Shown: positions 25,501 to 32,914 of the stretch, in pieces | Layout of the letters: each line of letters begins with the position of its first letter | Numbering within the stretch: position 1 is the first letter of the stretch | Origin: Clostridiales bacterium GWB2_37_7 | GTDB taxonomy: Bacteria; Bacillota; Clostridia; Lutisporales; Lutisporaceae | Direction of reading: 5' to 3' | Assembly: GCA_001797185.1 (NCBI GenBank) | Contig: MGOS01000095.1 | Location: 12,829-47,395, forward strand | DNA: 34,567 bases | Program-made: the position numbers and the translations under genes | Notes under the pieces: model-generated | What the model was told of the DNA's origin: nothing | The model's input: only the letters and a program-made list of their open reading frames with translations | Database searches by the model: none

Positions 25501-26023
25501 GAGCTATGATGGGCAAAAGGTAATCATGGGAGGTCTATTTGCCAGCGTCAAGCAAAAAAGCACCAAAAACAACAGCCTTATGGCATTTGCTCAGCTGGAG
25601 GATTTATATGGTACAATTGAAGTAATCATATTTCCAAGAACCTATGAAGAAAATGCAAGGTTCATTAAGTCGGACAGCATTGTATTGGTTGAAGGCAGGG
25701 TCAGCCAGCGGGAGGATGACGAAACCAAGATCATTTGTGAAAAAATAATACCCTTGGCAGAAGCGGAGCAGAAAAATCCTGGCAAGCTATATGTAAAAAT
25801 TAACTCAGTTCTACAGCCGGATATTCTGGAGCAGATCAAGAAGGTGTTGGCTCGCTACAAGGGTGAGCAGCCTGTATATGTTGTGGACGAAGGAAAAAAG
25901 GCAGGCAACAACAAGGCTCAAATAATGGTAGCTGATAAAAACATGTGGGTAGATATAAAGGATGAGTTGATAGCAGAACTGGCGAAAATATTAGGTAAGG
26001 AATGTGTAGCAATCAAAAAATAA
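22523..26023 (+). CDS. dnaE: DNA polymerase III alpha subunit, DnaE type
   Basis: DnaE is a C-family replicative polymerase; in Firmicutes it works beside PolC, extending primers on the lagging strand. From ATG 22523 it has 1166 residues. In order: an N-terminal PHP domain (LHVHTEYSLLDG, ITDHGVMYG); the catalytic palm with GPGRGSGAGSLVAYCLG and PDFDVDFCYERRQEV, and a third acidic site in KMDFLGLRTL; then the helix-hairpin-helix region and an OB fold (VIMGGLFASVKQK…). AAGGTGG at 22511-22517 fits ATG 22523; an in-frame ATG at 22472 lies inside the preceding hairpin region. The N-terminal PHP histidines are kept, so proofreading-like or pyrophosphatase activity there remains possible. Confidence 0.97.
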   Translation: MSDFVHLHVHTEYSLLDGAGRVERLVERAKDLGMKSVAITDHGVMYGVVDFYKKAKSHGIKPIIGCEVYVAARTLKDRDPKYDSSQYHLVLLVKNQEGYNNLIKLVSMGFTEGFYYKPRVDIEVLKQHSEGLVALSACLAGEVATKLLNGNYEKAKEAALRYRDIFGEENFYLEVQDHGIQEQALVNQEIVRLSKETGIPLVASNDVHYVERDDSRAHDILLCIQTGKTVEDSARLKFSGEEFYLKSHEEMYELFKYIPEAIENTNKVAEMCNMDFIFGQVHLPAFEVPEGYTSDSYIRHLCFEGLKEKYSEITDEIRERAEYELSVITKMGYADYYLIVWDYVRYAKDNGIMVGPGRGSGAGSLVAYCLGITNIDPLKYNLIFERFLNPERISMPDFDVDFCYERRQEVIDYVIEKYGKGRVAQIITFGTMAARGAIRDVGRALNIPYAQVDLIAKKIPFELGMTIGRALEVNPELKRLYEEDETVMQLIDMSKSVEGMPRHSSTHAAGVVISKKNVTEYVPLQMNEDVVTTQFTMGTLEELGLLKMDFLGLRTLTVIRDTVEIIKAKGLDVPDVDHLNYDDAKVYKMISDGETYGIFQLESNGMTQFMKELKPSSLEDIIAGVSLYRPGPMDQIPRYVQNKYNPEKVRYLHPKLEDILQVTYGCVIYQEQVMQVFRELGGYSMGRSDLVRRAMSKKKADVMAKERANFIHGIIEDGKIIVPGCIRNGIDADIASRIFDELAEFAKYGFNKSHAAAYAIVAYQTAWLKYYYPVEFTAALITSVMGSSGKVAEYIMHSKNLNIEILPPDINESYIKFTVSEKNIRFGLAAVKNVGINAIASIIRGRDEKGSFKSLYDFLNKVDLSYINKRTVESLIKCGAFDSLGAKRSQMLAVYEKLMDGVQEQKKRNGEGQLSLFDSIETTESMEKNIYPNIEEYPQNMLLFMEKEMLGLYVSGHPLLEYKELLDRKISITTVDLMKHSDEEDVEKNIEDLSYDGQKVIMGGLFASVKQKSTKNNSLMAFAQLEDLYGTIEVIIFPRTYEENARFIKSDSIVLVEGRVSQREDDETKIICEKIIPLAEAEQKNPGKLYVKINSVLQPDILEQIKKVLARYKGEQPVYVVDEGKKAGNNKAQIMVADKNMWVDIKDELIAELAKILGKECVAIKK

Positions 26024-26107
26024 GAGGCAGAACAGTCCGCTCCATCAATGCATATTACTTTGGTAGGATGATGATGTGATATGTTTGGAATAATACTTAT
26101 GCAATTG

Positions 26108-26138
26108 TTAAATTCACTTGAAAAAATTGTGAATTTAA
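26108..26138 (+). terminator. hairpin after dnaE
   Basis: TTAAATTCAC pairs with GTGAATTTAA (10 bp, 11-base loop). It is A/T-rich with no long T-run, so termination is probable at best. Confidence 0.45.
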
Positions 26139-26207
26139 TTTAAAATGAGTTTCATAGACATATGAGCAAAATTGCAGACACTCAGTTTTAGCATAGGGGG
26201 GAGCAAT

Positions 26208-26405
26208 ATGTGGACAGTAGTTTATCTAGCAAAAAACAAAAAAGAAGCCGAAAAAATGAGTGCACTTATTACTCAAGAAGGCGTATTAGTCAAAATACAA
26301 CCTATTACTAAAGGAGCCAATGAAGAAGATAGCTATTATGAGGTGTTGGTACCGGAAGCTGAAGTCGAAGAAGCTCATAGCATATTGATAGAATTAGGCT
26401 ATTAA
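26208..26405 (+). CDS. small DUF2007-like protein
   Basis: A 65-residue protein beginning MWTVVYLAKNKKEAEKM and ending in a short EVEEAHSILIELGY helix. It matches the DUF2007-like group of small putative signalling proteins (ferredoxin-like beta-alpha-beta fold), with no known function. ATG 26208 is chosen because GGGGGGAG sits 6 bases before it; an in-frame TTG at 26172 lacks a site. It stands just before pfkA, separated by a small terminator. This small gene before pfkA may reflect a conserved neighbourhood. Confidence 0.75.
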   Translation: MWTVVYLAKNKKEAEKMSALITQEGVLVKIQPITKGANEEDSYYEVLVPEAEVEEAHSILIELGY

Positions 26406-26418
26406 TTGAACTTAACAG

Positions 26419-26441
26419 AAACACTTAGGTGTTTTTGTTTT
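26419..26441 (+). terminator. short terminator before pfkA
   Basis: AAACAC pairs with GTGTTT (6 bp, loop TTAG), followed by TTGTTTT. The short stem suggests partial read-through into pfkA. Confidence 0.55.
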
Positions 26442-26494
26442 AACCTTTTGGGACAAAAAAGGTCCAAGTGGGACTATGTATAGGGGGAATAAGA

Positions 26495-27466
26495 ATGAAG
26501 AATATTGCTGTATTAACCAGCGGGGGAGATGCCCCAGGTATGAACGCTGCTATTAGAGCAGTTGTAAGAAGCGGAATAAATAGCGGACTTAGGGTTTTTG
26601 GAATAAAAAGAGGCTACAATGGGCTGATCCAAGGGGATATTCAGGAAATGAAAATGTCTTCCGTAGCTGATATTATACAAAGAGGCGGTACAATATTAAG
26701 AACAGCTAGAAGTGAAGAATTTAAGACGCCAGAAGGCTTAGCAAAGGCAGTAAATGTTGCGAAGATATTCAATATTGATGGTATTGTAGTAATAGGGGGA
26801 GATGGTTCCTTTGCCGGAGCGCAGAAGCTTACTGAAAGTGGAATTGCTTGCATAGGAATTCCAGGCACCATAGACAATGATTTGGCTTATACTGACTTTA
26901 CAATTGGCTTTGATACGGCGGTTAACAATGTATTGGATGCCATTAATAAAATTAGGGATACTTCAACCTCTCATGAAAGAGTGAGTATTATAGAAGTAAT
27001 GGGTAGACATTGTGGTGATATCGCTTTGCATGCCGGAATTGCAGGAGGAGCAGAAAGCATTATTGTTCCAGAAATAGAATTCTCAGTAGAAGATATATGC
27101 AGGAAGCTAATACAAGGCAAAAACAGGGGAAAGCTGCATAGCATAATTGTACTGGCAGAAGGTGCTGGAGATGGTGTCAAACTGGAAGAGAAAATTCGAT
27201 CTATGGTGGATATGGAAGTAAGGGCTACGATTTTAGGATATATACAAAGAGGCGGAAATGCTACTGCTGTTGACCGTTTGCTGGCAAGCAGAATGGGCGC
27301 AAAGGCTGTGGAGCTTTTGCTAGAAGGCAAGGAAGGCAGAGTTGTCGGTATCAAAGACAACAAAATCTTTGATATGGAAATTCATGAAGCACTCGCTATG
27401 AAAAAAATATTCAATAAGGATTTATATCAGCTATCTGATATTTTATCGAACAATCTGTCTGATTAA
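26495..27466 (+). CDS. pfkA: ATP-dependent 6-phosphofructokinase
   Basis: Phosphorylates fructose-6-phosphate to the 1,6-bisphosphate with ATP. The 323 residues show [12 protein letters not shown] at the start, GGDGS at 101-105 and PGTIDND at 123-129. Gly at both diagnostic sites (the G after GGD, and the G in PGTIDND) marks the ATP-using type. Effector-site residues such as HVQRGG-like YIQRGG are present. ATG 26495 follows AGGGGGAA; an in-frame GTG at 26468 is too early. It is followed, after its own promoter, by a PPi-type enzyme catalysing the same step. Confidence 0.97.
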   Translation: MKNIAVLTSGGDAPGMNAAIRAVVRSGINSGLRVFGIKRGYNGLIQGDIQEMKMSSVADIIQRGGTILRTARSEEFKTPEGLAKAVNVAKIFNIDGIVVIGGDGSFAGAQKLTESGIACIGIPGTIDNDLAYTDFTIGFDTAVNNVLDAINKIRDTSTSHERVSIIEVMGRHCGDIALHAGIAGGAESIIVPEIEFSVEDICRKLIQGKNRGKLHSIIVLAEGAGDGVKLEEKIRSMVDMEVRATILGYIQRGGNATAVDRLLASRMGAKAVELLLEGKEGRVVGIKDNKIFDMEIHEALAMKKIFNKDLYQLSDILSNNLSD

Positions 27467-27507
27467 ACCTGTCTTTTCTTAAAAATGTAGTCTTAAATGC
27501 CTAAAAG

Positions 27508-27516
27508 TGCTATAAT
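27508..27516 (+). promoter_or_regulatory. extended -10 promoter of the PPi-PFK gene
   Basis: TGCTATAAT, identical to the murB extended -10 sequence, lies 93 bases before the start codon. No good -35 is seen. It would allow pfp-pyk to be expressed apart from pfkA. Confidence 0.5.
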
Positions 27517-27608
27517 ATATAGATGTATTATGCTGTTAATTAGCTTATGTAAAGTATTAAATGAAAATAAAATATCATTTTAAGACTACAATAATAAGGA
27601 GGAATATA

Positions 27609-28880
27609 ATGTCTATGCTAGTTGGAAATTGTCTTGTTGCTCAGTCGGGAGGTCCTACTTCCGTAATTAACGCCAGTGCTTGTGGAGTAATCCAAGAAGC
27701 CTTTAAAACCGGAGAAATCAATCAGGTTTATGGTGCATTAAATGGAATCGCCGGAGTGCTGAATGAAGATTTATTTTCTTTCAATGAAGAAGCTCCGGAG
27801 GAAATAGAGCTTCTCAAGGTTACGCCTGCTTCAGCTCTTGGTTCCTGCAGATACAAGCTGAAATCTATAGAGCAAAGTGAAGGAGACTTCAAAAGGATAA
27901 TTGAGGTATTTAAGGCACATAATATAAGATATTTCTTCTACATTGGCGGAAATGACTCAATGGACACAGCACATAAGGTAAGCAAATATGCACAAAGTGT
28001 TGGTTATGACCTCAAATCTATAGGCGTACCAAAGACAATAGACAATGATTTGCCAATCACAGACCATACACCGGGTTTTGGAAGTACAGCTAAGTTTATT
28101 GCTACTTCAATGAAGGAAGTAGGTCTGGATGCAAGGGTTTATGACTATAAGACAGTAACAATCTGTGAGCTAATGGGTAGAAATGCAGGCTGGATAACGG
28201 CTTCCTCAGCTCTGGCAAAAACTCATGAGGACGATGCACCTCACTTTATATATCTCCCAGAAATACCATTCTCCTTCGAGCAGTTTGACAAAGATATCAG
28301 ATATGCTTTGGATAAATACAACTATGCGGTAGTTGCTGTCTCAGAAGGAATAAAGGATGCTGAAGGCAAGTATATTTCAGAAATGTGCAGTACTGTGCAA
28401 ATGAAGGATGCTTTTGGTCATGTACAGTTAGGTGGAGTTTCGACAGTACTTGAGTCCTATGTATCTCAAAACATTTGCAAGAAGGTCAGAGCTGTAAATT
28501 ACAGTACAATCCAAAGATGTGCAGCACATTGTGCTTCTCTTACGGATAATGAAGAAGCTTATCTTTGCGGACAAATGGCAGTGAGATATGCCATTGAGGG
28601 GCATACAGGCAAGATGGTAGGTCTATTTAGAGATAATACTTCTGAATATAAGTGTTCAACACAGCTAATAGATCTGGATGATGTGGCAAATAAAGAAAAG
28701 CCTATTCCTAGGGAATGGATAAATGAAGATGGAAACTTTGTAGAACAGCAAGTGATAGATTACATGAGACCCTTGATAATGGGTGAAGTAAAAATAAGAA
28801 TGGAAAACGGCATTCCAAGATACTGCAAGCTAAGCAAAAAGGTGATAAACAAAAGTGTAGAGCCTTGGGATGCAAAATAA
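27609..28880 (+). CDS. pfp: pyrophosphate-dependent phosphofructokinase
   Basis: Uses PPi instead of ATP for reversible phosphorylation of fructose-6-phosphate. From ATG 27609 it has 423 residues, longer than ATP-PFK. Diagnostic residues are GGNDS at 113-117, where Asp replaces the Gly of ATP enzymes, and PKTIDND at 141-147, where Lys replaces Gly; both are hallmarks of PPi specificity. ATG 27609 follows AAGGAGG; an in-frame ATG at 27561 has no site. The pyk gene starts 21 bases downstream, so the two are probably co-transcribed. ATP versus PPi use is inferred from these residues and known structures. Confidence 0.93.
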   Translation: MSMLVGNCLVAQSGGPTSVINASACGVIQEAFKTGEINQVYGALNGIAGVLNEDLFSFNEEAPEEIELLKVTPASALGSCRYKLKSIEQSEGDFKRIIEVFKAHNIRYFFYIGGNDSMDTAHKVSKYAQSVGYDLKSIGVPKTIDNDLPITDHTPGFGSTAKFIATSMKEVGLDARVYDYKTVTICELMGRNAGWITASSALAKTHEDDAPHFIYLPEIPFSFEQFDKDIRYALDKYNYAVVAVSEGIKDAEGKYISEMCSTVQMKDAFGHVQLGGVSTVLESYVSQNICKKVRAVNYSTIQRCAAHCASLTDNEEAYLCGQMAVRYAIEGHTGKMVGLFRDNTSEYKCSTQLIDLDDVANKEKPIPREWINEDGNFVEQQVIDYMRPLIMGEVKIRMENGIPRYCKLSKKVINKSVEPWDAK

Positions 28881-28901
28881 AATCTAAGGCGGGATTATTA
28901 T

Positions 28902-30656
28902 ATGCGGAGAACGAAAATTGTTTGTACAATAGGGCCGGCTAGTGAAAATGAAGAAATGCTGATTCAACTTGTAAGCGCAGGTATGAATGTAGCTAGACTT
29001 AATTTTTCTCACGGCAATCATGAGGAACACAAAAAAAGAATAGATTCCATAAAAAAGGTTAGGCAAATGCTTCAAAAGCCTATCGCAATTATGTTGGATA
29101 CAAAGGGGCCTGAGGTAAGACTGGGCAGCTTTAAAGACGGTGCAGCTGAGATTAAGTCAGGGGATCAGTTTACGCTCACGGTAGAGGATGTGTTGGGCGA
29201 TAGCACGAGATGCAGCATAACCTACAAGGAGCTACCAAAGGAAGTCAGCGAAGGAACCAGGATACTTATTGCTGACGGTCTTATCGAGCTTAGAGCTGTT
29301 GGTAAAACTGAAACAGAGGTTATTTGTAACGTAGTAAACGGTGGCACTTTGGCCGATCGTAAGAATGTGAATATACCGGGGGCTACTTCCAAGCTGCCTG
29401 CAATTACTCAAAAGGATATATCTGACCTTATTTTTGGTATCGAAAATGAGATAGACATTGTGGCAGCTTCCTTTATCAGAAAAGCAGCAGATGTATTGGA
29501 AATAAGAAAAATTCTTGAACAGAACAATGGAAGCTTTATAAGTATCATTTCGAAAATTGAGAATCAAGAAGGCGTGGACAATATTGATGAAATACTTAAG
29601 GTATCTGACGGCTTGATGGTAGCAAGAGGAGACTTAGGTGTGGAATTGCCTGCCGAGGAAATACCTCTGACTCAAAAGATGCTTATAAAGAAGTCAAATG
29701 AAGCTGGCAAGCCTGTAATTACTGCTACCCAGATGCTGGATTCCATGACTAGAAATCCAAGACCAACAAGAGCAGAGGTTACAGATATAGCCAACTCTAT
29801 ATTTGATGGTACAGATGCCATCATGCTGTCAGGGGAAACTGCAGCAGGTAAATATCCAATAGATGCAGTGAAGACGATGGCGACAATTGCGGAGCGTACT
29901 GAAAAGGATTTGGACTATAGTCGTGTAGAAGGGAAAGTAGCTTATAAAGGCGACGTTACTGTGGCAAATGCCATCAGTCATGCTTCCTGTACAACTGCCT
30001 ATGAGCTGGGGGCAGCTGCAATCATTACACCAACCCAATCAGGTTCAACTGCCAGGATGGTATCAAAATTCAGACCGAAGGCTCCAATCATTGCAGCAAC
30101 CTTTGATGAAAGAGTTAGAAGAAAGCTCTGTTTAAGCTTTGGCGTACATTCTGTGCTTATAAAGGGGATAGACAGTACGGATGATTTAATAGAGCAGAGT
30201 GTAAACCAAGCTATCGTTCATGAATACATAACCAGCGGAGATTTGGTTGTGATTACTGCAGGTGTACCTGCTGGTGTAGCCGGCACCACCAACCTGATTA
30301 AGGTTCATATCGTTGGAAACATCGCGGCTAGAGGCATTGGTGTAGGTCAACATTCTGTAACTGGTAAGGTTGCTGTCATAAGAGACTTGGAAAAGGATGC
30401 AGCTAAGGTTGAAGAGGGAGATATACTTGTAGTTGTAAGCACTGACAGGGATGTTGTACCTTTGATGAAAATGGCTTCTGCCTTTATCGTTGAAGAAGGC
30501 GGTATAACCTCACATGCTGCAATAGTAGGTATTGCCTTAGGCAAACCTGTTATTGTTGGAGTTGCCAACGCTATGGATATATTTAAGGATGGTCAGATTG
30601 TAACGATGGATACAGTTCGCGGCTTGATATATAAAGGTACTGCCAGAGTATTGTAA
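28902..30656 (+). CDS. pyk: pyruvate kinase with C-terminal PEP-utiliser domain
   Basis: Transfers phosphate from PEP to ADP in the last step of glycolysis. The 584 residues exceed the usual 470 because of an extra C-terminal domain, as in Bacillus and Geobacillus enzymes. Core motifs: RRTKIVCTIGPAS at the start, MLDTKGPEVRLG, ISKIENQEG, MVARGDLGVE and TQMLDSMTRNPRPTRAE. The extra domain (about residues 485-584) includes GGITSHAAIVGIALGKPVIV, like the phospho-histidine domain of PEP-utilising enzymes. A modest AAGGCGGG site precedes ATG 28902. It closes a pfkA-pfp-pyk glycolytic block. Confidence 0.97.
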   Translation: MRRTKIVCTIGPASENEEMLIQLVSAGMNVARLNFSHGNHEEHKKRIDSIKKVRQMLQKPIAIMLDTKGPEVRLGSFKDGAAEIKSGDQFTLTVEDVLGDSTRCSITYKELPKEVSEGTRILIADGLIELRAVGKTETEVICNVVNGGTLADRKNVNIPGATSKLPAITQKDISDLIFGIENEIDIVAASFIRKAADVLEIRKILEQNNGSFISIISKIENQEGVDNIDEILKVSDGLMVARGDLGVELPAEEIPLTQKMLIKKSNEAGKPVITATQMLDSMTRNPRPTRAEVTDIANSIFDGTDAIMLSGETAAGKYPIDAVKTMATIAERTEKDLDYSRVEGKVAYKGDVTVANAISHASCTTAYELGAAAIITPTQSGSTARMVSKFRPKAPIIAATFDERVRRKLCLSFGVHSVLIKGIDSTDDLIEQSVNQAIVHEYITSGDLVVITAGVPAGVAGTTNLIKVHIVGNIAARGIGVGQHSVTGKVAVIRDLEKDAAKVEEGDILVVVSTDRDVVPLMKMASAFIVEEGGITSHAAIVGIALGKPVIVGVANAMDIFKDGQIVTMDTVRGLIYKGTARVL

Positions 30657-30682
30657 TTGATATAAGAACGATATAGATTAAG

Positions 30683-30704
30683 TGAGAGCTAGAAATAGCT
30701 CTCA
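30683..30704 (+). terminator. stable hairpin after pyk
   Basis: TGAGAGCTA pairs with TAGCTCTCA (9 bp) around a GAAA tetraloop, 26 bases after the pyk stop. There is no T-run, so it may stabilise the pyk mRNA end rather than terminate. The string TAGAAATAGCTCTC recurs at 30970-30983 within a similar hairpin. Confidence 0.6.
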
Positions 30705-30756
30705 GATTGATAACGTACTTGTAGAAAAATAAAAGTTTTGTATTAAGGCGCATTGT

Positions 30757-30911
30757 TATACAGTTTGTGTTGTACTCTGTGAAGAGAGGCTATAAAGTTC
30801 GTAAGCTGGCACGGATGCCAGGCGCTGATTCAGAGGCAAGGATGCCTCATTGAATCAGGTAGGACTTTTTAGTCTCACAAGCAGTCAAGTACAACCAAGC
30901 TGTATATTTTT
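30757..30911 (+). ncRNA. candidate small RNA with twin GGA-loop hairpins
   Basis: A strongly folded non-coding stretch. The ends pair as a 19-bp helix with one bulged T (30757-30776 with 30888-30906), followed directly by five T. Inside is a second helix (30786-30798 with 30864-30876, one mismatch), opening to two hairpins: 30806-30821 (CTGGCA, loop CGGA) and 30825-30858 (8 bp plus GAGGCA, loop AGGA). Both tips read GGCA-N-GGATGCC, like CsrA-binding ANGGA loops. A possible promoter is TTGTAG (30719-30724) with TATTAA (30741-30746). It does not fit tmRNA or SRP RNA; a 6S-like RNA cannot be excluded. No open frame follows within 150 bases. Confidence 0.6.
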
Positions 30912-30958
30912 GTGCTGTATACAAAGCTTTTATTTTTATTACGCATTACCAATAGTCT

Positions 30959-30990
30959 TAGAGATAGAAATAGAAATAGCTCTCTTTTTA
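30959..30990 (+). terminator. terminator-like hairpin after the candidate RNA
   Basis: AGAGATA can pair with TAGCTCT (one mismatch) and is followed by CTTTTTA. Its right arm repeats the hairpin sequence at 30690-30703. The rest of 30912-31010 is A/T-rich, with a weak TGTATA/TATACA stem at 30901-30922 and nothing coding. Confidence 0.4.
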
Positions 30991-31011
30991 TCTACTGCTT
31001 AAATTTATTTG

Positions 31012-31020
31012 TGGTAAAAT
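31012..31020 (+). promoter_or_regulatory. extended -10 promoter of the thioesterase gene
   Basis: TGGTAAAAT at 31012-31020 is a TGn extended -10 with one mismatch to TATAAT, 51 bases before the start codon. Confidence 0.4.
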
Positions 31021-31070
31021 ATTTATATAGATTTATCTAACTGCTTATAATCAAGAATAGGAGAAAAGCT

Positions 31071-31505
31071 ATGCAAAGAAGCATCACTAAACTAACAACA
31101 AGATACTATGAAACAGATCAAATGGGGGTCATCCATCACAGCAATTATTATAGATATTTTGAAGTTGCTCGGACGGACTACTTAAAAATAATAATTGGGT
31201 TGACCTATAAGGATATTGAGCGAATGGGAGTAAGAATGCCAGTGACAGAAACGCACTGCAAGTATAAGGCTTCTGCACTTTATGATGATGAAATTACAAT
31301 AACAACGACTGTAAGAGAAATGACCGTTGCAAGAATAACCTTTGATTATGCAATTACCAGAGAAATAGATGGAGCCGTCATTGCAGAGGGTGCTACAGTC
31401 CATGCATTGACAAACGGCGATAATAAGCCCATTAATCTTAAAAAATACAGGGCGGAATTGTATCAACAACTCTTCGCCGCTGTCAATACTGAAATAACTG
31501 AGTAA
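31071..31505 (+). CDS. acyl-CoA thioesterase, YbgC/FcbC-like
   Basis: A 144-residue single hotdog-fold protein expected to hydrolyse acyl-CoA thioesters. The family active-site region is seen as YYETDQMGVIHHSNYYRYFE (about residues 12-31), with the catalytic Asp in TDQMG and the following HHSNYYR. The remaining beta strands (ITITTTVREMTVARITFDYAI) fit the fold. Substrate chain length is not predictable. AGGAGAAAAGCT precedes ATG 31071. It stands alone between the candidate RNA and a strong terminator. Confidence 0.9.
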   Translation: MQRSITKLTTRYYETDQMGVIHHSNYYRYFEVARTDYLKIIIGLTYKDIERMGVRMPVTETHCKYKASALYDDEITITTTVREMTVARITFDYAITREIDGAVIAEGATVHALTNGDNKPINLKKYRAELYQQLFAAVNTEITE

Positions 31506-31591
31506 TAAATTCTATAAATAGGAAAAATTGGTATAAAATCAGATGGAGTTGTTAATAATCAAAATAATATATAGGGAACTGATTCATTTTT

Positions 31592-31615
31592 GCACCCGTC
31601 TGGGTGCCTTTTTTT
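31592..31615 (+). terminator. terminator of the thioesterase gene
   Basis: GCACCC pairs with GGGTGC (6 bp, loop GTCT), followed by C and seven T. Confidence 0.88.
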
Positions 31616-31624
31616 GCATTAATG

Positions 31625-31653
31625 TTGATATTATAAAATAAAAAAGTTATAAT
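31625..31653 (+). promoter_or_regulatory. sigma-A promoter of the aminopeptidase gene
   Basis: TTGATA (31625-31630) and TATAAT (31648-31653) are exactly 17 bases apart. Transcription should begin near 31660, 14 bases before a perfect palindrome. Confidence 0.7.
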
Positions 31654-31673
31654 GAAGCTAAATAAACTGATTA

Positions 31674-31699
31674 TTTAATTAGATGTACATCTAATTAAA
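31674..31699. promoter_or_regulatory. 26-bp perfect palindrome, likely repressor operator
   Basis: Two 13-base arms (TTTAATTAGATGT and its complement) meet without a spacer. The site begins about 14 bases downstream of the predicted start, where a bound dimer would block RNA polymerase. The centre AGATGTACATCT resembles binding sites of dimeric winged-helix or TetR-type regulators, but no regulator is encoded nearby. Confidence 0.55.
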
Positions 31700-31734
31700 A
31701 TTATATTTATAATTTGCAAGGAGAAGGTGGCAGA

Positions 31735-32802
31735 ATGAAGGATCTTAGGTGCGAAAAATTAGCCTCAATTTTACTCAATCACTCCTTAAAGGTAAGAGCA
31801 GGAGAGAACTTAGTTATAAGAAGCAACTACAACGGAAAACCCTTAGTGGATGAAGTATATAAGCAAGCTATCAAAGCCGGCTTAAATGTTTATACACACG
31901 TAATGATAAACGAGCATAACAAATTTTTTATGGAAAATGCAACACAAGAACAATTTGAAAACGCCAATAAGTTCTTGGAGAATGTATATGCTATAGCGGA
32001 TGCTTTTGTAGTGATAGAAGCACCAGACAATGTGAAGCATCTTTCTAAGGTTGACTCCGAAAGAAACATGAAATACAATAAGGTATCCAGCCCCTTGGTA
32101 AAACTGATCACTGCAAAAAGATGGGTAATGACCAATTTCCCTACTCACGCATTTGCACAGGAAGCAGAAATGTCCTTAGAAGAATATGAAGATATGTTGT
32201 TTGATGCAACCATAGTAGATTATCAGCAGATGGATAGAGAAATGGACAAAATAATTGACATTTTTGACAAGACCGATACGGTTAGAATAGTCGGTAAGGA
32301 TACAGACTTGACTTTTAGTATAAAGGGCAGAAAGGGCATTAAGTGCAGCGGTGAAAACAATATTCCCGATGGAGAAGTTTTCTACGCCCCCATAACAGAT
32401 TCAGCCAATGGCTATATATATTATGAATTCCCCGCTATCAGATACGGGGTTCAGGTTGATGGCATCAGACTTGAGTTTAAAGACGGCAAGGTCATTAAGG
32501 CAACTGCCGATAAAAATGAAGAGTTCTTAAACAAGATTTTGGATTCGGATGAAGGCGCAAGATTTCTTGGAGAATTTGGAATAGGTCTAAATTATGGAAT
32601 ACAGAAATTTATTAAGAACATATTGTTCGATGAAAAGATTGGCGGCACAATACATTTAGCGGTGGGAAATGCTTACGAGGATTCCGGCGGAGACAACAGG
32701 TCTGTGGTTCATTGGGATATGATCAAGGAGCTTAGAGTAGACGGAGAAATCTATGCGGATGGTAAGTTGGTTCAAAAAAACGGAACCTTCCTATATGAAT
32801 AA
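31735..32802 (+). CDS. M29-family metallo-aminopeptidase
   Basis: A 355-residue cytoplasmic aminopeptidase of family M29 (AmpS/AmpT type, thermophilic-metalloprotease fold), which releases N-terminal residues from peptides. Metal ligands of the family are recognisable: Glu in NNIPDGEVFYAP, Glu in LGEFGIGLN, His in IHLAVGNAYEDSGG and the HWD motif near the C-terminus (VVHWDMI). ATG 31735 is chosen over an in-frame TTG at 31714; AAGGAG at 31718-31723 and GGTGG at 31726-31730 both lie before it. It has its own promoter and a palindromic operator-like site, suggesting regulated expression, and ends at a very strong terminator. Confidence 0.93.
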   Translation: MKDLRCEKLASILLNHSLKVRAGENLVIRSNYNGKPLVDEVYKQAIKAGLNVYTHVMINEHNKFFMENATQEQFENANKFLENVYAIADAFVVIEAPDNVKHLSKVDSERNMKYNKVSSPLVKLITAKRWVMTNFPTHAFAQEAEMSLEEYEDMLFDATIVDYQQMDREMDKIIDIFDKTDTVRIVGKDTDLTFSIKGRKGIKCSGENNIPDGEVFYAPITDSANGYIYYEFPAIRYGVQVDGIRLEFKDGKVIKATADKNEEFLNKILDSDEGARFLGEFGIGLNYGIQKFIKNILFDEKIGGTIHLAVGNAYEDSGGDNRSVVHWDMIKELRVDGEIYADGKLVQKNGTFLYE

Positions 32803-32812
32803 TTTGTGAATG

Positions 32813-32851
32813 GCATAAGGTCAGGCGAAAGCTTGACCTTATGCTTTTTTT
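32813..32851 (+). terminator. terminator of the aminopeptidase gene
   Basis: A 14-bp stem (32813-32826 with 32831-32844, one G-T pair) capped by a GAAA tetraloop and followed by seven T. Confidence 0.93.
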
Positions 32852-32914
32852 GCATTTTTTAAGGCGAAATGAAAATAATAAGATATGAGTTATACTTTGA
32901 TAGGAGTGATTGAT

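Noticed and set aside
30684-30703. Resemblance of GAGCTAGAAATAGC to the engineered Cas9 guide-RNA hairpin
   Set aside because: A GAAA-capped stem is a common stable fold. There are no repeats, spacers, anti-repeat or cas genes in the window.
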